A DNA stretch of 64,000 nucleotides from JAAXHE01 sp964551635 (GTDB taxonomy: Bacteria; Latescibacterota; UBA2968; GCA-2709665): the NCBI GenBank assembly GCA_964551635.1, contig CAZKDZ010000211.1, positions 1 through 64,000 on the forward strand. The letters run 5' to 3'. How positions within the stretch are numbered: position 1 is the stretch's first letter; each line of letters opens with the position of its first letter. Below the pieces are notes generated by a model. The model was given only the letters and a program-made list of their open reading frames with translations. It was not told the DNA's origin and did no database searches. Of this stretch, positions 53,316 through 61,855 are shown one piece after another. A program made the translations under genes and the position numbers.

Positions 53316-53642
53316 GTGAAAATTCATCTTCGCAAGGGAGACCAGGTCGAGGTCATCGGGGGCGTCGATGCAGGGAGGCGTGGACGCGTATTGAGAGTAC
53401 TCCCGAAAAAGTCGCGTGCGCTGGTTGAAGGCGTGAACTTCATCAAACGACATACCAAGCCTGGGCCCAAGAACCAGCAGGGCGGCATCATAGAGAAAGA
53501 GGCTCCCATACATATCTCCAATCTCATGTTGATCGATCCACAGACCGACGAACCCACGAGGATACGCCGGCAGAGACTCGAAAACGGCGTCCGGATTCGT
53601 CTTTCGGTCAAGAGCGGCGAACAGATCGCCGAAGCGAATTGA
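53316..53642 (+). CDS. rplX: 50S ribosomal protein L24
   Basis: A 108-residue L24, GTG start at 53316: KIHLRKGDQVEVIGGVDAG (KOW motif), VEGVNFIKRHTKP and IIEKEAPIHISNLML. Assembly-initiating protein. The 28-nt space after rplN holds a GAGGAG site. Confidence 0.95.
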   Translation: MKIHLRKGDQVEVIGGVDAGRRGRVLRVLPKKSRALVEGVNFIKRHTKPGPKNQQGGIIEKEAPIHISNLMLIDPQTDEPTRIRRQRLENGVRIRLSVKSGEQIAEAN

Positions 53643-53655
53643 TAGCGAGGGCTGG

Positions 53656-54210
53656 ATGGCTGCGCGACTCCGTGAAATCTACAGCAACGAGATCGTCCCG
53701 GCGATGGTTTCGCATTTCGCCTACAAGAACAGGATGCAGGTACCCCGACTGGAGAAGATCGTCCTGAACATGGGGCTGGGTGAGGCTGTCCAGAATCCAA
53801 AGGCGATTGACAGCGCCATCGCGGACCTGTCCACCATAGCGGGGCAGCGTCCTTCGATCCGACGCGCCAAGAAATCCGTCTCGAATTTCAAACTGCGCGA
53901 GGGTACCCCGGTCGGGTGCGCCGTAACGCTGCGGCGAGACCGGATGTACGAGTTTCTCGATCGGTTTTTCGCCTTTGCCCTGCCACGCACACGTGATTTC
54001 AGGGGTTTGTCCCCCAATGCCTTCGACGGCAGGGGAAATTACACCGTGGGGGTTCGGGAGCAGATCATCTTTCCAGAGATCAACTACGATGAAATCGATC
54101 AGATCAGAGGCCTGGACGTAACCATCGTAACCACGGCCGGTACCGACGAAGAAGCATTTGAATTGCTCAGGCGCTTTGGCATGCCGTTCCAGACTGCCGA
54201 AGCCGCCTGA
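53656..54210 (+). CDS. rplE: 50S ribosomal protein L5
   Basis: A 184-residue L5 binding 5S rRNA: VPRLEKIVLNMGLGEAVQN, RRAKKSVSNFKLREGTPVGC and RGLSPNAFDGRGNYTVGV. Standard position after rplX. Confidence 0.97.
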   Translation: MAARLREIYSNEIVPAMVSHFAYKNRMQVPRLEKIVLNMGLGEAVQNPKAIDSAIADLSTIAGQRPSIRRAKKSVSNFKLREGTPVGCAVTLRRDRMYEFLDRFFAFALPRTRDFRGLSPNAFDGRGNYTVGVREQIIFPEINYDEIDQIRGLDVTIVTTAGTDEEAFELLRRFGMPFQTAEAA

Positions 54211-54232
54211 TTCCAGGAAAGTGAGCGAACTT

Positions 54233-54418
54233 GTGGCGAAGAAGACGTTGATTGTAAAGGCAAACAGGAAACCGAAGTTTGCGGTTCGCCGGTATAATCG
54301 CTGCCATCGCTGCGGACGCCCCAGAGGTTACATGAGGCAGTTCGGTATCTGCAGGATCTGTTTCAGAGAACTGGCGTTGCTGGGTGAGATACCCGGAGTC
54401 GCGAAGGCGAGTTGGTAG
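54233..54418 (+). CDS. rpsN: 30S ribosomal protein S14, zinc-binding type
   Basis: A 61-residue S14 of the short zinc form, GTG start: AKKTLIVKANRKPKFAVRRY and CHRCGRPRGYMRQFGICRIC, giving four Cys ligands. This type Z form is common outside Proteobacteria. It starts 22 nt after rplE. Confidence 0.96.
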   Translation: MAKKTLIVKANRKPKFAVRRYNRCHRCGRPRGYMRQFGICRICFRELALLGEIPGVAKASW

Positions 54419-54449
54419 TATTCCCGACAGACAGGAGGCGGTTGGCCCT

Positions 54450-54848
54450 ATGAGTATGAGCGATCCGATTGCGGATATGCTGACCCGTATTCGGAATGCA
54501 GCCGGTGCCGGTCACCGGAAGGTAGACATTCCGGGTTCCCGGATTAAAGCCGAAATTGCCCGGATTATGAAGTCAAGAGGGTTCATCCACAACTACGCCT
54601 GCGTGGAGGACAATCGGCAGGGATACATCCGCCTGTATCTCAGGTACAGCTCGGACGACGAAAGCGCCATACAGGGGCTGCACCGCGTCAGCCGGCCGGG
54701 ATTGCGCCGTTACGTCCGTGTCGGTGAAATCCCAAGAGTGCTAAACGGCCTTGGCGTTGCAATACTTTCCACTCCGCAGGGAATACTTACGGATGGCGAG
54801 GCACGAACGGCCGGGGTCGGCGGCGAGGTTCTCTGCCACCTCTGGTAA
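54450..54848 (+). CDS. rpsH: 30S ribosomal protein S8
   Basis: A 132-residue S8: MSDPIADMLTRIRNA, LRYSSDDESAIQGLHRVSRP and ATLSTPQGILTD-like ending, here AILSTPQGILTDGEAR. It binds 16S helix 21 and autoregulates the spc operon in some bacteria. ATG 54456 is an alternative start two codons on. Confidence 0.96.
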   Translation: MSMSDPIADMLTRIRNAAGAGHRKVDIPGSRIKAEIARIMKSRGFIHNYACVEDNRQGYIRLYLRYSSDDESAIQGLHRVSRPGLRRYVRVGEIPRVLNGLGVAILSTPQGILTDGEARTAGVGGEVLCHLW

Positions 54849-54864
54849 ACCGGGAGGAGTCCAG

Positions 54865-55431
54865 GTGTCACGTGTTGGAAGACAGCCGATTGCCGTACCG
54901 GATGGTGTTCAGGTACAGGTGGAGTCTGACGGGGTGCGGGTGAAAGGCAGCAAGGGCGAGCTGTCGGTCAGGGTCCATCCGCTAACCCGGATTCAACAGG
55001 AGGACGGTACGATCCGGGTTACGGTTGAGGACGTTGAAGACAGGGAGTCGAAGGCTGTATGGGGCCTGACGCGGGCGTTACTGGCCAATGCGGTCGAAGG
55101 CGTGCGCAATGGATTTGAGAAGCGGCTGGTCGTCGTGGGTGTTGGGTACCGGGCTGAAATGAAGGGCAGGAGTCTGGATTTACAGGTCGGCTTCAGCCAT
55201 CCCGTAATCATCGAACCCCTGGAAGGTATTGAAATTGACGTCGAACCCGCCCCCGCCGAAATTGAGACAGCCCAGGCCTCGATTGTTGTCCGGGGCGCGG
55301 ATAAGGAACGAGTGGGGCGAATTGCTGCCGAAATTCGAAAAGTCCGCCCCCCCGAGCCGTACAAGGGTAAGGGAATTCGGTACGTTAACGAGTACGTTCG
55401 ACGCAAGGCCGGCAAGGCCGCCGTAACGTAG
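54865..55431 (+). CDS. rplF: 50S ribosomal protein L6
   Basis: A 188-residue L6, GTG start after GGGAGGAG: SRVGRQPIAVPDGVQV, NGFEKRLVVVGVGYRAEMKG and RPPEPYKGKGIRYVNEYVRR. Two-domain protein near the sarcin-ricin loop. Confidence 0.96.
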   Translation: MSRVGRQPIAVPDGVQVQVESDGVRVKGSKGELSVRVHPLTRIQQEDGTIRVTVEDVEDRESKAVWGLTRALLANAVEGVRNGFEKRLVVVGVGYRAEMKGRSLDLQVGFSHPVIIEPLEGIEIDVEPAPAEIETAQASIVVRGADKERVGRIAAEIRKVRPPEPYKGKGIRYVNEYVRRKAGKAAVT

Positions 55432-55449
55432 ACCAGGGAGCGGACTTTC

Positions 55450-55818
55450 ATGGCAAACCCACAGATCCGGAAGGCCAGGCTGCGACAGCGCCGCCGATTG
55501 CGGATACGGAAAAAGATCCGCGGTACGCCCGGACGGCCCCGATTGGCCGTGAGTAGAAGCCTGAACCACATTGAAGTGCAACTGATCGACGACACGACGG
55601 GGCGTTCCCTGCTTGGACTCTCGAGCAATTCCCGGGAAATCCGGGACACGCTCTCAGGCAACAAGAGCCAAAAGGGCCGGGAGGTGGGCCTCGCCCTGGC
55701 AGCCAGGGCCCTGGAAGCCGGGATTAAGACCGTTGTCTTCGACCGGGGCGGCCGCCTGTATCATGGCCGGATCAAGGCTCTGGCCGACGGAGCGAGAGAA
55801 GGCGGCCTGAACTTCTAG
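55450..55818 (+). CDS. rplR: 50S ribosomal protein L18
   Basis: A 122-residue L18 that binds 5S rRNA: RIRKKIRGTPGRPRLAVSRS, then FDRGGRLYHGRIKALADGAR at the end. 112 nt follow before rpsE with no gene visible. Confidence 0.96.
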   Translation: MANPQIRKARLRQRRRLRIRKKIRGTPGRPRLAVSRSLNHIEVQLIDDTTGRSLLGLSSNSREIRDTLSGNKSQKGREVGLALAARALEAGIKTVVFDRGGRLYHGRIKALADGAREGGLNF

Positions 55819-55931
55819 CTGTTTTTTCTGTCCCGGAGGTGAATCGCCGGACCATCGGATCGGGATGAGTCGGCAGGGGAGTGGTGAGGTATCCTGGAGA
55901 CAGGACTCTGGATTCATAAAGGAGCGCCCAT

Positions 55932-56447
55932 TTGAAACGAATAGATTCTTCCGGATTGGACCTGACCGAAATCGTAATCAATAACAGTCTCAAGAGGGTG
56001 TCCCACGTTCGCAAGGGCGGGCGTCGATTTGCATTCAACGTGATGGTGGTTGTAGGAGACCGTCAAGGTCACGTCGGCGCGGGAATGGGAAAGGCCGGAG
56101 AGGTCGCGGAAGCCATCCGCAAAGCGACCGAAAACGCCAAGAAGGAACTGGTGCGAATTCCGTTAATCAGTGGAACGCTTCCGCATGATATCATCGGTGT
56201 CTTTGGCGCTTCCCGAGTGCTGTTGCGGCCTGCTGCTCCGGGAACCGGAGTGATTGCAGGCGGGGGCATTCGAGCGGTACTGGAACTGGCAGGCGTCCAG
56301 AACGTGCTGACCAAATCATTGGGGTCGCAGAATACCCACAATACCGTGAAGGCAACGCTTCAGGGCCTGTCCAGCCTCCGGGACGCGAGGGGGTTTGCAC
56401 GGTTACGTAACGTCGATGAGGCGGAGTTGACAGGCGCCCGGGAGTAA
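55932..56447 (+). CDS. rpsE: 30S ribosomal protein S5
   Basis: A 171-residue S5, TTG start after AAAGGAG: LTEIVINNSLKRVSHVRKGG, GHVGAGMGKAGEVAEAIRKA and GTGVIAGGGIRAVLELAG. The N-terminal loop contributes to decoding fidelity. Confidence 0.96.
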   Translation: MKRIDSSGLDLTEIVINNSLKRVSHVRKGGRRFAFNVMVVVGDRQGHVGAGMGKAGEVAEAIRKATENAKKELVRIPLISGTLPHDIIGVFGASRVLLRPAAPGTGVIAGGGIRAVLELAGVQNVLTKSLGSQNTHNTVKATLQGLSSLRDARGFARLRNVDEAELTGARE

Positions 56448-56453
56448 CACGGC

Positions 56454-56651
56454 ATGGCACACGACGGCGGAAAGCTGAAAATCACCCAGGTACGCAGTTT
56501 GATATCAAGAAACGAAAAGCAGCGACGTACGCTCGCCGCTCTTGGAATACGCCGTATACGCCACAGCGTGGTTCACAACGACACGGCGCAGATCCGCGGT
56601 ATGGTCAACATGGTCGCACACCTTGTGGACGTAGAAACGGCAGACGGCTGA
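56454..56651 (+). CDS. rpmD: 50S ribosomal protein L30
   Basis: A 65-residue L30: KITQVRSLISRNEKQRRTL and ALGIRRIRHSVVHNDTAQIR. Normal length, 6 nt after rpsE. Optional protein, absent from several phyla. Confidence 0.95.
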   Translation: MAHDGGKLKITQVRSLISRNEKQRRTLAALGIRRIRHSVVHNDTAQIRGMVNMVAHLVDVETADG

Positions 56652-56727
56652 TTCCGGGTGATGCAACCTTGCAGGACCCGTTTCCGGCAACCGGAGTTAC
56701 CTTCCCTAAAGCATAAAGGTCACGAGG

Positions 56728-57189
56728 ATGAAACCAGGAAAGCTCAAGTCTCCCGCGGGCGCCGTCAAGAGCCGCAAACGACTCGGTTGCGGCGTTGGTT
56801 CCGGATGCGGCAAAACAAGCGGAAAAGGACACAAGGGCCAAAAGTCGCGCTCCGGCGCGAAGATCAGGCCGTGGTTTGAGGGCGGGCAGATGCCGTTGCA
56901 ACGCAGGCTGCCCAAAGTGGGATTCAACAATCCTCAGAAGGTGGTCTTTCAGGTCGTTAATCTGGACGATATAGCGAGACGGGGATTGTCCGGTGAAGTG
57001 ACTCCCGAACACCTGAAACAGACGGGCCTGATACGGTCAATCCGGCGGCCCGTGAAGATCCTGGGACGTGGTGAGGTCTCCGATGTCATTCAGATTCGGG
57101 CACACGCAGTATCCCGATCGGCCAGGGGGAAGATCGAAGCGGCTGGTGGCAGTGTCAGCCTGATGGACGCCGGATCCGGGGTGGGTTAA
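56728..57189 (+). CDS. rplO: 50S ribosomal protein L15
   Basis: A 153-residue L15: the Gly/Lys-rich N-terminal half has KRLGCGVGSGCGKTSGKGHK, then EGGQMPLQRRLPKVGFNN. The replaced Cys residues in the glycine-rich loop are slightly unusual. 76 nt after rpmD. Confidence 0.95.
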   Translation: MKPGKLKSPAGAVKSRKRLGCGVGSGCGKTSGKGHKGQKSRSGAKIRPWFEGGQMPLQRRLPKVGFNNPQKVVFQVVNLDDIARRGLSGEVTPEHLKQTGLIRSIRRPVKILGRGEVSDVIQIRAHAVSRSARGKIEAAGGSVSLMDAGSGVG

Positions 57190-57207
57190 TCTGCAGAGGA
57201 GGCGGTG

Positions 57208-58545
57208 GTGCTCCAGAGTTTCCAGAGTGCGTTTCGAATACCCGAACTGCGCAATCGTATCCTGTTCACGCTGGGTATTCTTGTGGTCTTCCGGATTGGC
57301 ACGTATGTGACCATTCCCGGCATCGACCCACGGGCTCTCGACGAGTATTTCAGTAGCGCTGCTACCGGTGTTCTGGGATTCTACGACATGTTTGCGGGTG
57401 GCGCGTTCGGCCGTGCAACCGTCTTCGCGCTTGGCATCATGCCGTATATCAGCGCCTCAATCATACTCCAGCTGATGGGTGCTGTAATCCCGTTTTTGCA
57501 AAAACTCCAGAAGGAGGGCGAAGAGGGACGCAAGAAGATCACCCAATATACCCGCTACGGAACCGTTGCACTGGCTGCCGCGCAGTCTTTCGGCGTCAGC
57601 CTGTTTATGGAAAGCCTCAGGTCACCCATCACGGGCATGCTGGTTGTGCCGGACCCGGGTCTGGGCTTTCGGTTGTTGACAATTCTGACCATTACCGCGG
57701 GAACCGTATTTGTGATGTGGCTGGGTGAACAGATTGACGACCGGGGTATCGGCAACGGTATGTCGATGTTGATTTTCATAGGCATCATTGCACGCGCGCC
57801 CGCGGCGGTTATTCAGGAATATCAGGATTTCGTGGCCAACAACAAGCCCATCCTGCTGGAGTTGTTCGTAGTCGTTATTATCATCGCGGTTACCGCGCTT
57901 GTGGTACTCATAACGCAGGGAACGCGGAAAATCCCCGTGCAATACGCCAAACGCGTCGTGGGCAGGCGCGTGTACGGCGGCCAGAGCACCCATATTCCGC
58001 TAAAGGTGAATACTTCGGGGGTCATGCCGATTATATTTGCGCAGGCCATTATGTTCCTGCCATCCACTCTGGCGAATTTTTTTCCGATGAACGAGTGGGT
58101 GCAGGATATGGCGTCACGGTTTTCGCCCGCTACGACATTGCACGCGCTGCCATACTGGATACTCTACTCCGCGATGATCATCTTTTTCGCCTATTTTTAT
58201 ACGGCAATCGTCTTCAATCCGGTAGATCTCGCCGACAATATGAAGCGACAGGGCGGTTTCATTCCGGGGATCCGGCCCGGTCGACGCACGTCCGACTTTA
58301 TCGACCGGATTCTGACCCGAATCACGCTCCCGGGATCCATCTTCCTCGCGGCGATCGCGGTCTTCCCGTTTTTCGTGATCAGTTGGGCGGACGTAAATCC
58401 CGGTCTCATCGACTTCTTCGGTGGTACCGGACTGCTGATCATCGTCGGCGTGGCGCTGGATACGCTGCAGCGCGTGGAGTCGCACCTCCTGATGCGGCAT
58501 TACGACGGTTTTATGAAAAAGGGAAGGTTGAGAGGCAGGAGATGA
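57208..58545 (+). CDS. secY: preprotein translocase subunit SecY
   Basis: A 445-residue SecY with ten membrane helices: RNRILFTLGILVVFRIGTYV, the plug region, GIMPYISASIILQL, QYAKRVVGRRVYGGQSTHIP and RPGRRTSDFIDRILTRITLPG. GTG 57208 is favoured because AGGAGG (57197-57202) is 5 nt away; GTG 57205 is closer than usual. rpmJ follows within 16 nt, with no adk, map or infA. Confidence 0.96.
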   Translation: MLQSFQSAFRIPELRNRILFTLGILVVFRIGTYVTIPGIDPRALDEYFSSAATGVLGFYDMFAGGAFGRATVFALGIMPYISASIILQLMGAVIPFLQKLQKEGEEGRKKITQYTRYGTVALAAAQSFGVSLFMESLRSPITGMLVVPDPGLGFRLLTILTITAGTVFVMWLGEQIDDRGIGNGMSMLIFIGIIARAPAAVIQEYQDFVANNKPILLELFVVVIIIAVTALVVLITQGTRKIPVQYAKRVVGRRVYGGQSTHIPLKVNTSGVMPIIFAQAIMFLPSTLANFFPMNEWVQDMASRFSPATTLHALPYWILYSAMIIFFAYFYTAIVFNPVDLADNMKRQGGFIPGIRPGRRTSDFIDRILTRITLPGSIFLAAIAVFPFFVISWADVNPGLIDFFGGTGLLIIVGVALDTLQRVESHLLMRHYDGFMKKGRLRGRR

Positions 58546-58561
58546 CCGAAAGGACAGACCG

Positions 58562-58678
58562 ATGAGGGTCCGAGCATCCGTAAAAAAACGCTGCAATCAC
58601 TGTAAGGTCATTCGCCGCAAGGGCGTCGTCCGTGTGATATGCAAGCACGATCCAAGTCATAAACAGCGACAGGGATAG
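58562..58678 (+). CDS. rpmJ: 50S ribosomal protein L36
   Basis: A 38-residue L36: MRVRASVKKRCNHCKVIRRK followed by a CKHDPSHKQRQG ending. The zinc ligands are the two Cys of CNHC plus later Cys and His, the C+ form. It lies between secY and rpsM. Too short for most length filters but unmistakable. Confidence 0.95.
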   Translation: MRVRASVKKRCNHCKVIRRKGVVRVICKHDPSHKQRQG

Positions 58679-58710
58679 ACCTTCGGAATCCGAACGGAGG
58701 AGGAGATACG

Positions 58711-59091
58711 ATGGCTCGTATCGCAGGTGTGGATGTCCCGCGCGAAAAGCGTGTAGAAATCGCACTGACCTACATTTATGGAATTGGCAGAAGTTCCTCG
58801 AACCGGATCCTCGAAAAAACGCAGATTTCGCCGAACACCCGCGTCGATGCGTTAAGCGAGGAAGATGTTACGAAACTCCGGAGCGTGATCGAGGGCGAAT
58901 ACCGTGTGGAAGGCAACCTCAGAAGCGAAGTGGCCATGAATATCAAGCGGCTGATGGATATCGGCTGCTATCGCGGACTGAGATGGCGGAGGGGGCTGCC
59001 GGTGCGCGGCCAGCGGACCCGGACGAACGCCCGGACAAGAAAAGGCCCCAAGAAGGGTCAGATTGCCAAGAAGAAGAAAGCACAACACTAA
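58711..59091 (+). CDS. rpsM: 30S ribosomal protein S13
   Basis: A 126-residue S13: ARIAGVDVPREKRVEIALTY, YGIGRSSSNRILEK and GLRWRRGLPVRGQRTRTNAR. Head protein at bridge B1; ATG after GGAGGAGGAG. Confidence 0.97.
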   Translation: MARIAGVDVPREKRVEIALTYIYGIGRSSSNRILEKTQISPNTRVDALSEEDVTKLRSVIEGEYRVEGNLRSEVAMNIKRLMDIGCYRGLRWRRGLPVRGQRTRTNARTRKGPKKGQIAKKKKAQH

Positions 59092-59119
59092 AACGAATCA
59101 ACGCTAAGGAGGCAAACAC

Positions 59120-59509
59120 TTGCCGCCCGAACAAAGAAAAGGCCGAAGAAGGAACAAGAGGGTTGACGGACAGGGCGTAGCCCATATTAAGGCCACGTTC
59201 AATAATACCATCGTTACCCTGACCGACAAAGACGGACACGTGATTTCATGGTCCACAACCGGCAAGGTGGGTTTCAAGGGTTCACGCAAGAGTACGCCGT
59301 TTGCCGCGCAGTTGGCCGCGGAAGCCGCGGCAAAGGATGCGATGTCCATGGGTCTGCGACGTGTCGAGGTTTGGGTCAAGGGTCCTGGCGTGGGCCGCGA
59401 AGCCGCCGTCCGCGCTCTACAGGGCGCAGGGTTGGAAATCGCGGCTATTCGTGACGTTACACCAATTCCTCACAACGGTTGCCGGCCGCCGAAGCGGCGG
59501 CGCGTATAG
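59120..59509 (+). CDS. rpsK: 30S ribosomal protein S11
   Basis: A 129-residue S11, TTG start after AAGGAGG: GVAHIKATFNNTIVTLTDKD, RKSTPFAAQLAAEAAAKDA and DVTPIPHNGCRPPKRRRV. Platform protein near the mRNA exit. Confidence 0.96.
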   Translation: MPPEQRKGRRRNKRVDGQGVAHIKATFNNTIVTLTDKDGHVISWSTTGKVGFKGSRKSTPFAAQLAAEAAAKDAMSMGLRRVEVWVKGPGVGREAAVRALQGAGLEIAAIRDVTPIPHNGCRPPKRRRV

Positions 59510-59538
59510 CGGCATCCGGCCTGGGAGAGGTCTATTGC

Positions 59539-60168
59539 ATGGCAAGGTATACGGATTCCAGTTGCAAATTGTGTCGACGTGAAGGGGTTAAGCTATTCCT
59601 CAAGGGCGAACGCTGTTATCTGGACAAATGCTCGTTTGAAAAGCGCAGCTATGCGCCCGGCATGCACGGACAGCGGCAGGGACGCAAGCCTTCTGAATAT
59701 GCCCTGCAGCTCCGGGAGAAGCAGAAGGCCAAACGGCAGTACGGCGTGTTGGAGAGTCAGTTCCGGGGCTATTATCACAAGGCCGCCCGCCGGAAAGGGG
59801 TAACCGGCGAACTCCTCCTGCAGACGCTTGAGAGCCGGCTGGACAACGTTACCCACAGGCTGGGCTTCGCGCCGTCTCACAAGGCGGCGCGCCAACTCGT
59901 GCGTCACCGGCACATCATGGTGAACGGCCGCATCGTCGACGTCCCTTCCTTTCAGGTCTCGCCCGGCGATACCATTCAGGTCCGGGAAAAGAGCCGCCAG
60001 CTGGCGTTGATCCACGACTCCATCAAGCGGATCGGCGAGGGGCGACAGGCGCCATGGCTGTCTCTGGATAAAGTCAATCTCACCGGAACGGTTCTCGAGT
60101 ATCCCGAGAGGGAGGGTATACCGACTCCCGTCGAAGAGCAACTCATCGTGGAACTTTATTCGAAATAG
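59539..60168 (+). CDS. rpsD: 30S ribosomal protein S4, zinc-binding form
   Basis: A 209-residue S4 with N-terminal cysteines CKLCRREG and CYLDKC, the zinc-binding form, and the S4 RNA-binding motif (LESRLDNVTHRLGFAPSHKA). Primary 16S assembly protein; frequent translational repressor of the alpha operon. ATG 59539. Confidence 0.97.
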   Translation: MARYTDSSCKLCRREGVKLFLKGERCYLDKCSFEKRSYAPGMHGQRQGRKPSEYALQLREKQKAKRQYGVLESQFRGYYHKAARRKGVTGELLLQTLESRLDNVTHRLGFAPSHKAARQLVRHRHIMVNGRIVDVPSFQVSPGDTIQVREKSRQLALIHDSIKRIGEGRQAPWLSLDKVNLTGTVLEYPEREGIPTPVEEQLIVELYSK

Positions 60169-60258
60169 CCGCATCGGCTCGATGACGAGTGGCCGCGTTT
60201 AAACGGCAGGGAACGGATTGCCGTATTGTCTTTCAGTGGAACCAAGGAGAATTCCTGT

Positions 60259-61275
60259 ATGAAGCCAAAGAACTTCCAGATGCCCAGATCCGTGCAGATC
60301 GATGAGGATAGCCTCACCGATTCTTACGGGATGTTCACGGTGCAACCTCTTGAACGCGGGTTCGGTACCACCATTGGCAATGCATTGCGCCGGATATTGC
60401 TTTCATCAATTGAAGGCGCAGCCGTCAAGGCCATTCGTGTGGAAGGGGTACAGCACGAGTTCTCCGTTGTACAGGGCGTCGTCGAAGACATGACTGAAAT
60501 CGTCCTGAATCTTAAAGAAGTAAACCTCAGGATGCATTCGGACGAAGACAAGGTGCTTCGTATCGACAAAGAGGGGCCGGACACGTTGACGGCGAAGGAA
60601 CTGGAAGTGGATGCCGACGTCGAGGTGATGAATCCCGATCAGCACATCGCATCGCTGGATCAGGACGGCCATCTCGAATTGGAAATCACCGTAGGCAAAG
60701 GGAGGGGTTACGTACTTGCCGAAGAGAATAGAGTCACCGACCCCGCCACGGATACGATTATGCTCGACTCGGCATTCTCTCCCATCAGAAAGGTACACTA
60801 CGAGGTGGACAATGCCCGCGTCGGGCAACAGACGGACTACGATAAACTGACGCTGACAGTCTGGACAAACGGGGCCATTCGGCCTGACGACGCCGTGTCT
60901 CATGCGGCAAAGATATTGAAAGACCATCTCGAGCTCTTCATACACTTCGAAGAAGAGCCGGAGGAGGAGTACGAGGAAGTCATCGACGAAGATACGCAGC
61001 GTGTGGCATCCCTTCTGCAGATGCCGGTGGAAGAACTGGAACTGTCAGTGCGTTCCGCCAATTGTTTGAAGGCGGCCAATATTCTGACTCTTGAAGACCT
61101 TGTCCAGAAAACCGAGACCGAAATGCTGAAGTTCCGGAATTTCGGCCGAAAGTCGCTGAACGAGTTGACGGCAATCCTGGAGGGGCTGGGCCTTCAGTTT
61201 GGCATGGATATATCGAAATACAGCGGGATTGCTCCGAAGAGCGAGGAAGTCGCGGTGCTGGAGGATGAGTTTTAA
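60259..61275 (+). CDS. rpoA: DNA-directed RNA polymerase subunit alpha
   Basis: A 338-residue alpha subunit: N-terminal dimer domain with LERGFGTTIGNALRRILLSS, C-terminal domain with LELSVRSANCLKAANILTL and NFGRKSLNELTAIL that binds UP elements and activators. ATG 60259 follows AAGGAGA. Confidence 0.97.
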   Translation: MKPKNFQMPRSVQIDEDSLTDSYGMFTVQPLERGFGTTIGNALRRILLSSIEGAAVKAIRVEGVQHEFSVVQGVVEDMTEIVLNLKEVNLRMHSDEDKVLRIDKEGPDTLTAKELEVDADVEVMNPDQHIASLDQDGHLELEITVGKGRGYVLAEENRVTDPATDTIMLDSAFSPIRKVHYEVDNARVGQQTDYDKLTLTVWTNGAIRPDDAVSHAAKILKDHLELFIHFEEEPEEEYEEVIDEDTQRVASLLQMPVEELELSVRSANCLKAANILTLEDLVQKTETEMLKFRNFGRKSLNELTAILEGLGLQFGMDISKYSGIAPKSEEVAVLEDEF

Positions 61276-61303
61276 GGTAGCTTCTTAACCGGAAAGACGG
61301 GCT

Positions 61304-61855
61304 ATGAGACACGGAAAACGGGGGCGCAAACTCGGTCGTACGGCCAGCCACAAGAAGGCAATGTTGAACAATATGGCCACGTCTCTCTTCACGTACGGTT
61401 CTATACGTACGACCCACGCAAAGGCCAAGGAACTGCGCGGCGTGGCCGAACGCCTCATAACGTTCGCGAAAAGGGGCGATTTACACGCGAGACGGCAGGT
61501 TCTGCGACGCATTCGAAACCAGCGGGTGGTTGCCAGACTCTTTGACGAGATCGCGGTATCATTTTCCGAACGCAATGGCGGCTATCTCCGGTTGCTCAAA
61601 CTCGGCCCCCGCCGCGGTGACCGCGTTGAAATGTGTCTGGTGGAAATGGTAGGGGACGAAACCAGAGCCGATTCTGCCGGACGACCGGAGTCGGACGATG
61701 ATGCAGGTGTCCGCAGCGAAGGCGGGGAAGCGGCGGAAAGTGTCGCTGACGAGGCAAAGGACGCCGCGAGTGCACCGGCATCGGTTTCATCCGGCGAGGC
61801 CGAACCCGAGCCAGACAACGAATCGAGTGAGGCGCAAGAGCGTTCGAAAAAATGA
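61304..61855 (+). CDS. rplQ: 50S ribosomal protein L17 with acidic C-terminal extension
   Basis: A 183-residue protein. The first about 115 residues are canonical L17 (MRHGKRGRKLGRTASHKKAM, LRRIRNQRVVARLFDEIA). The last about 65 are a low-complexity Glu/Asp/Ala/Ser tail ending in SKK, absent from the E. coli protein. Extended L17 tails occur in several phyla; the role is unknown. The stop overlaps the next ATG. Confidence 0.95.
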   Translation: MRHGKRGRKLGRTASHKKAMLNNMATSLFTYGSIRTTHAKAKELRGVAERLITFAKRGDLHARRQVLRRIRNQRVVARLFDEIAVSFSERNGGYLRLLKLGPRRGDRVEMCLVEMVGDETRADSAGRPESDDDAGVRSEGGEAAESVADEAKDAASAPASVSSGEAEPEPDNESSEAQERSKK

